Shown here: positions 1 through 6,900 of the stretch, one piece after another
Layout of the letters: each line of letters begins with the position of its first letter
Numbering within the stretch: position 1 is the stretch's first letter
Origin: Caulobacteraceae bacterium
GTDB lineage: Bacteria > Pseudomonadota > Alphaproteobacteria > Caulobacterales > Caulobacteraceae
Direction of reading: 5' to 3'
Assembly (NCBI GenBank): GCA_028291305.1
Contig: JAQGII010000415.1
Coordinates: 1-8,973, forward strand
Length of the DNA stretch: 8,973 bases
The notes under the pieces: model-generated
The model's input: only the letters and a program-made list of their open reading frames with translations
Databases searched by the model: none
Told to the model about the DNA's origin: nothing
Translations under genes and position numbers: made by a program

Positions 1-1
1 C

Positions 2-1117
2 GCGCTCGGGCTGACCGCCTGTGGCGCCAAGGCCCCGCCGGCCAAGCCGCCGGCGGAGGTGGGCTATGTGGTGATCCGGAGCCAGGCGGTTCCGCTGCAG
101 ACCGAACTGCCCGGGCGCACCGCGCCCTTTGCCATTTCGCAGGTGAGGCCCCAGGTCAACGGCATCATCCAGGCCCGCCTGTTCCAGGAGGGCGCCAACG
201 TCCGCGTCGGCCAGCCGCTCTACCGCATCGACCCGGCGCCCTACCGCGCCGCCGTCGAGCAGGCCCGGGGCGTGCTGGCGAGCGCCCAGGCCAACCTGGT
301 CACGATGAAGCTGAAGGCGGACCGCTACGCCGAGCTGGTGAAGTCCGACTCCGTCGCCCGCCAGGCCTACGACGATGCGGTGGCCGCCGCTGGCCAGGCC
401 GCCGCCTCGGTGCAGCAGGCCAAGGCCGCCTTGCAGACCGCCCAGATCAACCTCGGCTACACCGACATCAAGGCCCCGATCCCCGGCCGCTCCGGCCGCT
501 CGGCCTATACCCAGGGCGCGCTGGTGACCTCGGCCCAGGTCGATCCCCTGACCGTCATCCAGACGCTCGACCCGATTTATGTCGACCTCAGCCAGTCCAG
601 CACCGAGCTGCTGCGGCTGGAGCGCGACATCGCCAGGGGCCAGGTGCAGAAGGGCGGGCCGCTCAGCGCCAAGGTCAGGCTGATCCTCGAGGACGGCGCC
701 GCCTATCCGCTGGAGGGCAAGCTGCAGTTCACCGACGTGACGGTCGATCCCGCCTCCGGCTCCGTCACCCTGCGGGCGCTGTTCCCCAATCCCAGGGGCC
801 TGCTGCTGCCGGGCATGTATGTGCGGGCCCAGGTGGTCGAGGCGGTGGACCCGGACGGCATCCTTGTACCGCAGCAGGCGGTGACCCGCGATCCCAAGGG
901 CGGCGCCACCGTCTTCGTGGTGAATGCCCAGGGCCGGGCCGAGCTGCGGCCGCTGCAGGTCGACCAGACGGCGGTGGGCGCCAACTGGCTGGTGCTGAAG
1001 GGCCTGGCGCCCGGCGACCGCGTCATCACCGAAGGCGTGCAGAAGATCCAGCCCGGCGCCGCGGTGAAGGCCGTTCCGGCCGGCTCAGCCCCGACGCCCG
1101 CGCCCGCCAGACGCTGA
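2..1117 (+). CDS. RND efflux periplasmic adaptor lipoprotein (AcrA/MexA family), 5' partial
   Basis: This is the membrane-fusion subunit of a tripartite RND efflux pump, linking the inner-membrane pump to an outer-membrane channel across the periplasm. The reading frame is open from base 2, and the true start is off the left edge. The visible N-terminus ends a signal peptide with a lipobox, Leu-Thr-Ala-Cys (Cys codon at 20-22), then a Pro/Ala/Lys-rich linker, so the mature protein is probably a lipoprotein. A GTG at 59 opens a shorter frame but would discard the lipobox, so I do not take it as the start. The usual order follows: a biotinyl-lipoyl half-motif ([26 protein letters not shown]), an Ala/Gln-rich alpha-helical hairpin (about bases 235-470), the second lipoyl half with [12 protein letters not shown], a beta-barrel, and a membrane-proximal domain with [10 protein letters not shown] and [16 protein letters not shown]. 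The pump gene starts 4 nt after the stop, so the two are one operon. The substrate cannot be told from sequence. Confidence -1.
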   Translation, partial: ALGLTACGAKAPPAKPPAEVGYVVIRSQAVPLQTELPGRTAPFAISQVRPQVNGIIQARLFQEGANVRVGQPLYRIDPAPYRAAVEQARGVLASAQANLVTMKLKADRYAELVKSDSVARQAYDDAVAAAGQAAASVQQAKAALQTAQINLGYTDIKAPIPGRSGRSAYTQGALVTSAQVDPLTVIQTLDPIYVDLSQSSTELLRLERDIARGQVQKGGPLSAKVRLILEDGAAYPLEGKLQFTDVTVDPASGSVTLRALFPNPRGLLLPGMYVRAQVVEAVDPDGILVPQQAVTRDPKGGATVFVVNAQGRAELRPLQVDQTAVGANWLVLKGLAPGDRVITEGVQKIQPGAAVKAVPAGSAPTPAPARR

Positions 1118-1121
1118 CGCG

Positions 1122-4100
1122 ATGTCACGCTTCTTCATCGATCGGCCGATCTTCGCCTGGGTGATCGCCATCGTGATCATGCTGGCGGGGCTGCTGTCCA
1201 TCACCGCCCTGCCGATCGCCCAGTACCCCGACATTGCCCCGCCGCAGATCAACATCAACGCCAACTACCCCGGCGCCTCGCCGGAGACGGTGGAAGCCTC
1301 CGTCATCCAGATCATCGAGCAGCAGCTCACCGGCCTCGACGGCCTGGTCTATTTTACCTCGAGCAGCGACTCGACCGGCGGCGCCAGCATCAGCGCCACC
1401 TTCAAGGCCGGCACCAACCCCGACATCGCCCAGGTGCAGGTGCAGAACAAGGTGCAGCTGGCCGTGTCGCGCCTGCCGCAGGAGGTGCAGCGCGGCGGCA
1501 TCTTCGTGAACAAGGCCCAGGGCGGGTTCCTGATGATCGCCGCCCTCTATGACGAGAGCGGCAGGCTCACCACCAGCGACATCGGCGACTATGTCGGCAG
1601 CCGGCTGCAGGACCCGGTCAGCCGCATCACCGGGGTGGGCCAGGCCCAGATCTTCGGCGGCCAGTACGCCATGCGCATCTGGCTCGACCCCCTCAAGCTG
1701 AACGGTTACGGCCTGACCACCGACGACATCTCGGCGGCCATCGTCGCCCAGAACGCCCAGGTTTCGGCCGGCCAGATCGGCGGCCAGCCGGCGGTTGCGG
1801 GACAGCAGCTGAACGCCACCGTCACCGCCCAGTCGCGCCTGCAGACGCCCGAGCAGTTCCGCAACATCGTCGTCAAGGGCGCCAACACCGGGGCCGTGGT
1901 GCGGTTGCAGGACGTGGCGCGGGTCGAGCTGGGCAACGAGAACTACAACTTCCTGGCCCGCCTCAACGGCAAGCCCGCCGCCGGCCTGGCCGTCAGCCTG
2001 GCGCCCGGGGCCAACGCCCTGCAGACCGCCGACGACGTGAAGGCCAAGATCAAGGAGCTGTCGGCGTCCTTTCCCCCGGGGCTGAAGGTCGCCTTTCCCT
2101 TCGACAACACGCCCTTCATCAAGATCTCGATCCGCGAGGTCATCAAGACGCTGATCGAAGCCATCGTCCTGGTGGTGGTGGTGATGTTCGTGTTCCTGCA
2201 GAACTGGCGCGCGACCCTGATCCCGGCCATCGCCGTGCCGGTGGTGCTGCTGGGCACCTTCGCGGTGCTCAAGATCGCCGGATTCAGCATCAACACCCTG
2301 ACCATGTTCGGCATGGTCCTGGCCATCGGCCTGCTGGTCGACGACGCCATCGTGGTGGTGGAGAACGTCGAGCGGATCATGACCGAGGAGGGCCTCTCGC
2401 CCAAGGAGGCCACGCGCAAGTCGATGGACGAGATCACCGGCGCCCTGGTCGGCATCGCCATGGTGCTGACCGCGGTGTTCCTGCCGATGGCCTTCTTCGG
2501 CGGCTCGACCGGCGTCATCTACCGCCAGTTCTCGATCACCATCGTCTCGGCCATGGTGCTGTCGGTGGTGGTGGCCCTGGTGCTGACCCCGGCGCTGTGC
2601 GCCACCCTGCTCAAGCCCGTCGACAAGGCCCATCCGCACGGACAGCGGGGCTTCTTCGGCTGGTTCAACCGCAACTTCGCCCGCAGTTCCGAGAAATACG
2701 ACGCCACCCTGCGCAAGATCCTCGGCCGGCCGCTGCCGGCCCTGGTCGGCTATGGCGTGGCGCTGGCGATCCTCGCGGTGCTGTTCGTCCGCCTGCCCAC
2801 CGGCTTCCTGCCGCAGGAGGACCAGGGCGCGGTCATCAACCAGGTGCAGCTGCCGCCGGGCGCGGTGCAGCAGCGCACCGTGGCCGCGGTCGGCCAGGTG
2901 GAGAAGCACTGGTTGACCGCGGAGCCCAACACCGACGCGGTGTTCGCGGTCACCGGCTTCAGCTTCGCCGGCCCGGGCCAGAACGCCGGCATGGCCTTCG
3001 TCCACCTGAAGGACTGGAGCGAGCGCAAGGGCGCCAGCAACCGCGCCCCGGCCATCGTGCAGCGGGCCATGGCCGACTACCGGCGCATCCGCGACGGCCA
3101 AGCCTTCGCCCTGACCCCGCCGCCGGTCAACGGCCTCGGCTCCTCGTCCGGCTTCGACATGGAGCTGGTCGACCGCAGCGGCATCGGCCACGCGGCCCTG
3201 TTACAGGCGCGCAACCAGCTGCTCGACCTGGCGGCCCGCAGCCCGGTCCTGGCGCAGGTGCGGGCCAACGGGCAGGAGGACACGGCGCAGCTGCATCTGG
3301 ACGTGGACCAGGCCAAGGCGGCGGTCCTGGGGATCAGCGAGAGCAGCATCAACAGCACCATCTCCACCGCCTGGGGCGGCAGCTACGTCAACGACTTCCT
3401 CGACCGCAACCGGGTCAAGCGCGTGTTCATGCAGGGCGACGCGCCCTACCGCTCGAGCCCCGACGACCTGAACCGCTGGTACGTGCGCGCGGCCGGGGGG
3501 ACCATGACGCCGTTCGCGTCCTTCGCCGGCTCCCACTGGACCTTCGGCCCGGCGCGCCTGGAGCGCTTCAACGGCCAGGCCGCCTTCGAAATCCAGGGCC
3601 AGCCGGCCCCGGGCCGCAGTTCGGGCGCGGCCATGCAGGAGATGGAGCGGCTGGTGGCCCAGCTGCCGCCGGGCGTGGGCCTGGAATGGACGGCGCTGTC
3701 GTATCAGGAGCGGTTGTCGGGCGACCAGGCCCCGGCGCTGTACGCCCTGTCGCTGCTGGTGGTGTTCCTGTGTCTGGCCGCGCTCTATGAGAGCTGGTCG
3801 GTGCCCGTCTCGGTGCTGCTGGTGGTGCCGTTGGGCATCCTCGGGGCGGTGCTGGCCGCGACCCTGCGCGGGTTCAACAACGACATCTATTTCCAGGTGG
3901 GCCTGCTGACGACCATCGGCCTGTCGGCCAAGAACGCCATCCTCATCGTCGAATTCGCCGAGGCGGCCGAGCGGGGCGGCAAGAGCCCCTACGACGCGGC
4001 CATGGAAGGCGCCAAGCTGCGCCTGCGGCCCATCCTGATGACCTCCCTGGCCTTCATCGCCGGGGTGTTCCCCCTGGCGATGTCCACCGGGGCGGGGGCG

Positions 4101-4280
4101 GGCAGCCAGAACGACATCGGCACCGGGGTGATCGGCGGCATGCTGACCGCCACCATCCTGGCGATCTTCATGATCCCGCTGTTCTTCGTGCTGGTGCGCG
4201 GCTGGTTCAAGGGCAGGCCGCCGAAGACCCAGAGCTCGTCAGGCGAAAGGACACCGGTTTCGCCGCCGGACGTGCTCTAA
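1122..4280 (+). CDS. RND multidrug efflux pump, inner-membrane transporter (AcrB/MexB, HAE-1 family)
   Basis: This is the proton-driven homotrimeric pump of an AcrAB/MexAB-type system, exporting hydrophobic or amphiphilic compounds. At 1052 aa it matches the usual family length (about 1030-1050). The N-terminus [17 protein letters not shown] is the classic HAE-1 start with TM1. The periplasmic porter loop includes AQYPDIAPP and [11 protein letters not shown]. The proton relay is intact: Asp407-Asp408 in TM4 ([18 protein letters not shown], same numbering as AcrB), Lys937 in TM10 ([15 protein letters not shown], AcrB Lys940) and Arg967 ([14 protein letters not shown], AcrB Arg971). The second half repeats the periplasmic loop and TM7-12. 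ATG at 1122 follows the adaptor stop by 4 nt, and translation is probably coupled. The last 15 residues (1038-1052, from SSSGERTP to the end) and the TAA come from an intergenic-type palindromic repeat, so this tail is probably not ancestral. Function is unlikely to suffer, because the tail follows the last membrane helix. Confidence -1.
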   Translation: MSRFFIDRPIFAWVIAIVIMLAGLLSITALPIAQYPDIAPPQININANYPGASPETVEASVIQIIEQQLTGLDGLVYFTSSSDSTGGASISATFKAGTNPDIAQVQVQNKVQLAVSRLPQEVQRGGIFVNKAQGGFLMIAALYDESGRLTTSDIGDYVGSRLQDPVSRITGVGQAQIFGGQYAMRIWLDPLKLNGYGLTTDDISAAIVAQNAQVSAGQIGGQPAVAGQQLNATVTAQSRLQTPEQFRNIVVKGANTGAVVRLQDVARVELGNENYNFLARLNGKPAAGLAVSLAPGANALQTADDVKAKIKELSASFPPGLKVAFPFDNTPFIKISIREVIKTLIEAIVLVVVVMFVFLQNWRATLIPAIAVPVVLLGTFAVLKIAGFSINTLTMFGMVLAIGLLVDDAIVVVENVERIMTEEGLSPKEATRKSMDEITGALVGIAMVLTAVFLPMAFFGGSTGVIYRQFSITIVSAMVLSVVVALVLTPALCATLLKPVDKAHPHGQRGFFGWFNRNFARSSEKYDATLRKILGRPLPALVGYGVALAILAVLFVRLPTGFLPQEDQGAVINQVQLPPGAVQQRTVAAVGQVEKHWLTAEPNTDAVFAVTGFSFAGPGQNAGMAFVHLKDWSERKGASNRAPAIVQRAMADYRRIRDGQAFALTPPPVNGLGSSSGFDMELVDRSGIGHAALLQARNQLLDLAARSPVLAQVRANGQEDTAQLHLDVDQAKAAVLGISESSINSTISTAWGGSYVNDFLDRNRVKRVFMQGDAPYRSSPDDLNRWYVRAAGGTMTPFASFAGSHWTFGPARLERFNGQAAFEIQGQPAPGRSSGAAMQEMERLVAQLPPGVGLEWTALSYQERLSGDQAPALYALSLLVVFLCLAALYESWSVPVSVLLVVPLGILGAVLAATLRGFNNDIYFQVGLLTTIGLSAKNAILIVEFAEAAERGGKSPYDAAMEGAKLRLRPILMTSLAFIAGVFPLAMSTGAGAGSQNDIGTGVIGGMLTATILAIFMIPLFFVLVRGWFKGRPPKTQSSSGERTPVSPPDVL

Positions 4281-4331
4281 CGCTTTGATTTAGAGCCTTT
4301 TTATCCGGTTAAAACGATTCGGAAAGGCTCT
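4231..4331 (+). repeat. Double-hairpin palindromic repeat, copy 1 (overlaps the 3' end of the pump gene)
   Basis: This is a degraded copy of the element at 4564-4673, in the same orientation. Hairpin 1 (4231-4278) has arms starting AGAGC and ending GCTCT. Its stem segments CGTC/GACG and GGCGAAA/TTTCGCC are interrupted by a T-T mismatch and an A opposite GCCG. A 13-nt linker, aacgctttgattt (4279-4291), joins it to hairpin 2 (4292-4331), with AGAGCCTTT/AAAGGCTCT ends and a shortened loop. The pump stop codon (4278-4280) lies at the junction of hairpin 1 and the linker. It resembles the abundant REP/BIME-like intergenic palindromes of alphaproteobacteria. I cannot name the family. Confidence -1.
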
Positions 4332-4332
4332 G

Positions 4333-4395
4333 GGCGAGCGCCCACGATCTTTTGCAACATCCGTGTGGAAACGGCCTAACGGCTCGCCGATTTTT
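4333..4395 (+). terminator. Possible long-loop intrinsic terminator after the efflux operon
   Basis: GGCGAGC at 4333-4339 is complementary to GCTCGCC at 4382-4388, which is followed by GA and five T residues (4391-4395). A short GCC/GGC pairing could extend the stem inwards. The 42-nt loop is long for a Rho-independent terminator, so this is a weak call. The repeat hairpin just upstream could end transcription equally well. Confidence -1.
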
Positions 4396-4445
4396 GCAGT
4401 AACATTTCAAAAGGCGGAATGCTCCCAACAAGAGAGCGGCCGCCT

Positions 4446-4450
4446 GGAGG
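4446..4450 (+). promoter_or_regulatory. Strong Shine-Dalgarno GGAGG for the 35-aa ORF
   Basis: GGAGG ends 7 nt before the ATG at 4458. Nothing else begins downstream on this strand before 6901. The site is the main argument that the short ORF is translated, and it picks this ATG over the out-of-frame ATG at 4453. Confidence -1.
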
Positions 4451-4457
4451 AAATGCC

Positions 4458-4565
4458 ATGGCCCCATCGGCAAGCCTCGCCGGCGCAATCGTCGGCATCC
4501 TGACCATCGCGGCGTTCGCCTCCCGTTGGGTGATCGACGCGGTGTTCAACCTGGCCGGCGGCTAG
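4458..4565 (+). CDS. Small single-pass membrane protein, 35 aa, unknown function
   Basis: I do not recognise this protein. The ORF runs ATG to TAG and encodes 35 residues. After a short polar start (MAPSAS) comes a hydrophobic stretch at about residues 7-21 (LAGAIVGILTIAAFA), long enough to span or insert in a membrane. It is followed by Arg23-Trp24 and an amphipathic tail ending NLAGG. The single positive charge on the C-terminal side suggests the C-terminus faces the cytoplasm, by the positive-inside rule. A GGAGG site lies 7 nt upstream. The gene stands alone between two copies of a palindromic repeat, and the second copy starts at the last two bases of its TAG. No convincing promoter is visible. 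It could be a regulatory membrane microprotein, or a chance ORF with a fortuitous Shine-Dalgarno. The hydrophobic composition and good spacing favour a real gene. Confidence -1.
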   Translation: MAPSASLAGAIVGILTIAAFASRWVIDAVFNLAGG

Positions 4566-4673
4566 AGCGCGTCAGGCGAAAGTGGATACCGGTTTCGCCT
4601 GACGCGCTCTAACGCTATGATTTAGAGCCTTTTTATCCGGTTCAAGTGATTCCATTGGAACCGGAAAGGCTCT
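4564..4673 (+). repeat. Double-hairpin palindromic repeat, copy 2 (near-perfect)
   Basis: Hairpin 1 (4564-4610) has perfect 18-bp arms, AGAGCGCGTCAGGCGAAA (4564-4581) and its reverse complement (4593-4610), around an 11-nt loop. The 13-nt linker aacgctatgattt (4611-4623) matches copy 1 except for one base. Hairpin 2 (4624-4673) pairs AGAGCC...CCGGTTC with GAACCGG...GGCTCT, with a small bulge of extra T/A residues. It sits between the convergent small ORF and the minus-strand gene ending at 4692, so either hairpin could act as a bidirectional terminator or protect a transcript's 3' end. No transposase or target-site duplication is visible, so a miniature mobile origin is inference only. Confidence -1.
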
Positions 4674-4691
4674 AGGGCCCAGCGCCGCCGC

Positions 4692-5075
4692 TCAGGCCAG
4701 CGGCTTGAGGCGCATCGCCGACCAGTCGTTGTCCACGGCGATCTGGCTGACGGTCTTGAAGCCCATGGCCAGGCCGAGCCGGTGGATCACGTCGCGGTTG
4801 AGGTCCCCGGCCAGGGACGAGGTCAGCTTCGGATAGGCCAGCCACAGGATGGCGCCGGGCTTCACCGCCCGCGCCGCATCAGGCAGCAACAGGTCGAACT
4901 CCGCCCGGTCGGCGACGAACAGCACCACCACCTCCGCCTCCTCGGCGGGCGTGGTCGGACGCTCCGCTCCCAGGGCGTCGCTGACCGCCAGGGGGGCGTT
5001 CAACACCGCGATGCGGCGGTCGCCCTTGACCTGCAGGCGCTCGGCCACGGATTTTTCGGATGTCTCGCTCGGCAT
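4692..5075 (-). CDS. DUF3052-like small cytoplasmic protein
   Basis: This 127-aa protein has no signal peptide or membrane segment. Its pattern resembles DUF3052 proteins, which have no established function. It has an N-terminal strand RIAVLNAP (21-28), a central EVVVLFVADRAEFDLLLPDAARAVKPGAILWLAYPK (about 48-83), DLNRDVIHRLGLAMGF (91-106) and a terminal DNDWSAMRLK (115-124). The alternating strands and helices look like a reduced Rossmann or methyltransferase-like fold, but I see no glycine-rich SAM-binding loop, so catalysis cannot be claimed. ATG at 5075 was chosen because it follows the upstream stop by 21 nt. No strong Shine-Dalgarno is visible, so translation may depend on the upstream gene. 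The family assignment comes from memory of its conserved words and is fairly likely, not certain. Confidence -1.
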   Translation of the reverse strand: MPSETSEKSVAERLQVKGDRRIAVLNAPLAVSDALGAERPTTPAEEAEVVVLFVADRAEFDLLLPDAARAVKPGAILWLAYPKLTSSLAGDLNRDVIHRLGLAMGFKTVSQIAVDNDWSAMRLKPLA

Positions 5076-5096
5076 CTGCGCGGGCTTCGCAGGCCG

Positions 5097-5684
5097 TCAG
5101 GGGTTGGAGGCCGCCAGCGTCGTGGCCGGCCGCTTGTCCATCACCGGGTCGTCCTCCGGCTTCAGGCCGGCGGCCTTCATGGCCTCCTGGATGGTGCCCA
5201 GCGAGGCGCCCTCGGACGTGGAGAACTGGAGTTCGAAGGGCGTGGCGCGCTGGCCGGCGAGGTTGCTGAAGCCGCCGGGTCCGGCGGCGTTGAGCTGCAC
5301 GGAGAACTTGCCGTTCCCGCCCACCGAGCACAGCAGCACGAAGGTCTTCTCGTCGGGCAGCAGGCGGGGCCGGGCCAGGCATTGCGGATAACCGTCCGCG
5401 CCTCGGTCGAAGCGCCAGTCCTCGGGCTTCATGCGCTGATTGAAGGTCACCTTGAGCACCAGGGTGCCGGGGCTGACCGCGGCGCCGGCCGCCGGATAGG
5501 TGCTGGCCACCGCCGGCGGCTCCTTGCTCGGCGGCACGACCACCACGCCGGTCAGGGGGGTGGGGGCGGCCGGAGCGGTCGGGGCGGGCGCAGGCGTCTC
5601 GGCCGCCAGGGCGGGCGCGGCGAGCAGCAGGGCGGCGAGGACCGGGAAGGCGGCGAGGCTGTGGCGCAGGGTCGGCTCCTTCAC
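5097..5684 (-). CDS. Secreted protein with one Ig-like (Big_5 type) domain
   Basis: From GTG at 5684 the protein is 195 aa. An N-terminal Sec signal peptide (KEPTLRHS, then AAFPVLAALLLAAPALA) probably ends at Ala-Leu-Ala. A Pro/Ala/Thr linker follows, then a single beta-sandwich domain (about residues 60-157). Its opening, ASTYPAAGAAVSPGTLVLKVTFNQRMKPEDWRF, is the usual start of bacterial Big_5/SbsA Ig-like domains, and its close is TPFELQFSTS. Two cysteines (102 and 119) could form a periplasmic disulfide. The C-terminal 35 residues are polar and lack a sorting motif. A longer frame opens at TTG 5693, but GGATGGA would sit directly against that TTG. It lies 9 nt from the GTG, so I prefer the GTG. 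No enzymatic residues are evident. A structural or binding role in the periplasm or envelope is inference. The DUF3052-like gene follows after 21 nt. Confidence -1.
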   Translation of the reverse strand: MKEPTLRHSLAAFPVLAALLLAAPALAAETPAPAPTAPAAPTPLTGVVVVPPSKEPPAVASTYPAAGAAVSPGTLVLKVTFNQRMKPEDWRFDRGADGYPQCLARPRLLPDEKTFVLLCSVGGNGKFSVQLNAAGPGGFSNLAGQRATPFELQFSTSEGASLGTIQEAMKAAGLKPEDDPVMDKRPATTLAASNP

Positions 5685-5798
5685 AATCGGCAATCCATCC
5701 GGCGCCGTCGCGGCGAATATATGGCCGCGCCGCGTCTATCGAACCCCGCCGGGGGCGATCTCGCAAGGGTCTTTCGCACGGCCGGGACCGGCGGCCGG

Positions 5799-6752
5799 CT
5801 ACCGTCCGGGCGTCGATGCCGGCGACTGGATGAACACCTGACGCGTCCCGTAGGACAGCCACACCTTGCGCGAGCGCAGGAAATCGACCCCCAGCAGCAT
5901 GTCGAACACGCCGAAGTCGGCGGCCCGCACAGCGATCGGAGCGTTCTTGAACAGCGTGTCCCCGATCGAGAAGGCGCCGAAGCGATGCCGGCGCGCCGCT
6001 ACGGCCGCGCCCTTGGAGCCGAGGTAGGAATCCGCCTTGTCCCCCCGCAACCGGGCGTCGTCCACGCCCGCCGTCCGGGCGGCGGCCCGGCCCAGGCTGG
6101 AGGTATTGGAGCCGGTGTCGAGCAGGGCCCGCAGCCTGTGGCCCTCGAGCGACACGGGGATGACGAACAGGTCCGCCGGGGCCGGCTCGGCGGGGAAGGC
6201 GTCGTAGCGTCCCTTCCAAGGGACGAAGCGCCCGGTGCAGCCGGACACCGCGTACAGGGTCAGGATACGGCCGGGAAAATCGAACTCGACGTCGTAGGCC
6301 GACAGCATGTCGGCGCCGATCAGGCCTACCGGCGCGGCCGGGTCGCCCGCCTGTTCCGGCCGGACGATGGCGGCGGTCTGGAGGGCGTAGCGCCGCCAGG
6401 TCGCCGGGCCGAAGGCGACCGAGCCGGCGATGCGGGGGTGCTCCTCCCGGCCCCGGCCGCCGACTCCCGTGGCGCGGAACGTCTGGCCGGGGTCGCGCGG
6501 CAGGCGCAGCCTGTCGGCCATGGCCGGCGACAGGGCCGCGCGCTGGGCGCCGGTGTCGACCAGCATCCGCAGCGGCCTGCCGTTGACCGTGACGGTCGTG
6601 ACGAAGCGGCCGTGGCTCTCGGTCAGCGGCAGCCGGGCCTTGCGCTCGATCCTGCAGCCGCCGCCCGCGCCCTGGGCCCGGGCGGCCTGTCCGCCGGCCA
6701 GGGCCAGCAGCACCGCGGCCGCCACGCCGAATCGCGCCCTCCGATGTGCCAC
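5799..6752 (-). CDS. Secreted tandem retropepsin-like aspartic protease
   Basis: From GTG at 6752 the protein is 317 aa. The signal peptide (AHRRARFGVAAAVLLALAGGQAARA) probably ends before Gln, so the enzyme should act in the periplasm. Two retropepsin-like units follow. Unit 1 has MLVDTGAQRAALS with catalytic Asp66 and a flap region TGVGGRG, and closes with GLIGADMLSAYDVEFDF. Unit 2 has ALLDTGSNTSSLG with Asp212 and closes with MLLGVDFLRSRKVWLSY. Both keep the D-T-G triad and the hydrophobic-Gly motif, so one chain could fold into the two-Asp active site that retroviral proteases build as dimers. Cys33 and Cys172 are the only mature cysteines and may pair. GGAGG ends 5 nt before the GTG, favouring it over GTG 6785, which adds a poor N-terminus. 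Caulobacter PerP is a known periplasmic aspartyl protease of this general class, but orthology is not claimed. The substrate is unknown. Confidence -1.
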   Translation of the reverse strand: MAHRRARFGVAAAVLLALAGGQAARAQGAGGGCRIERKARLPLTESHGRFVTTVTVNGRPLRMLVDTGAQRAALSPAMADRLRLPRDPGQTFRATGVGGRGREEHPRIAGSVAFGPATWRRYALQTAAIVRPEQAGDPAAPVGLIGADMLSAYDVEFDFPGRILTLYAVSGCTGRFVPWKGRYDAFPAEPAPADLFVIPVSLEGHRLRALLDTGSNTSSLGRAAARTAGVDDARLRGDKADSYLGSKGAAVAARRHRFGAFSIGDTLFKNAPIAVRAADFGVFDMLLGVDFLRSRKVWLSYGTRQVFIQSPASTPGR

Positions 6753-6866
6753 CCAAGCCTCCGCATGGCCCCTGCCGCCGCCCACTATAGGAGATGAAGC
6801 CGGTCCGGCAGGCGATTTCGGCGGAGGATAAAGCAGGCGTGGCGGCCGATAGCTCCACGGTTCGTC

Positions 6867-6894
6867 TTGATTGTCCGCCCGCCGATGCTAAATC
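6867..6894 (+). promoter_or_regulatory. Sigma-73 (housekeeping) promoter of mlaA
   Basis: TTGATTG (6867-6873) matches five of seven positions of the Caulobacter -35 consensus TTGaCgS. After 13 nt, GCTAAATC (6887-6894) matches the -10 consensus GCTANAWC at every position, and the spacer is inside the normal 10-14 nt. Transcription would begin around 6900-6902, at or beside the mlaA ATG (6901). The region lies between divergent genes. The opposite-strand promoter is less clear (a CCTATAGT near 6783-6790 on the minus strand is a weak candidate). Confidence -1.
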
Positions 6895-6900
6895 GGTCTG

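Noticed and set aside
1125..3191. 688-codon open frame on the minus strand opposite the pump gene
   Set aside because: It is His/Asp/Gly/Arg-rich with no recognisable domain and lies antisense to a clearly conserved RND gene. It is a GC-rich shadow frame.
2597..3790. 397-codon alternative frame inside the pump gene
   Set aside because: It is an out-of-frame product rich in Arg, Pro and Gly inside a conserved gene, with no domain signature.
1..4280. Frameshift or missing piece in the efflux operon because no outer-membrane channel gene follows
   Set aside because: Both visible genes are intact, and many RND operons use a channel encoded elsewhere or upstream, so nothing here is broken.
4231..4673. 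CRISPR array or insertion sequence
   Set aside because: There are only two copies, each internally palindromic, separated by a 232-bp gene-containing spacer. There is no transposase and no regular short spacers.
4782..6797. 671-codon plus-strand frame across the three minus-strand genes
   Set aside because: Its translation is Gly/Arg/Gln-rich and low complexity. The minus-strand frames show signal peptides and catalytic motifs, so those are the real genes.
4879..6858. 659-codon minus-strand frame overlapping the same three genes
   Set aside because: It is in a different frame from the motif-bearing proteins, runs through the gene boundaries, and has an Arg/Gly/Pro-rich, domain-free product.
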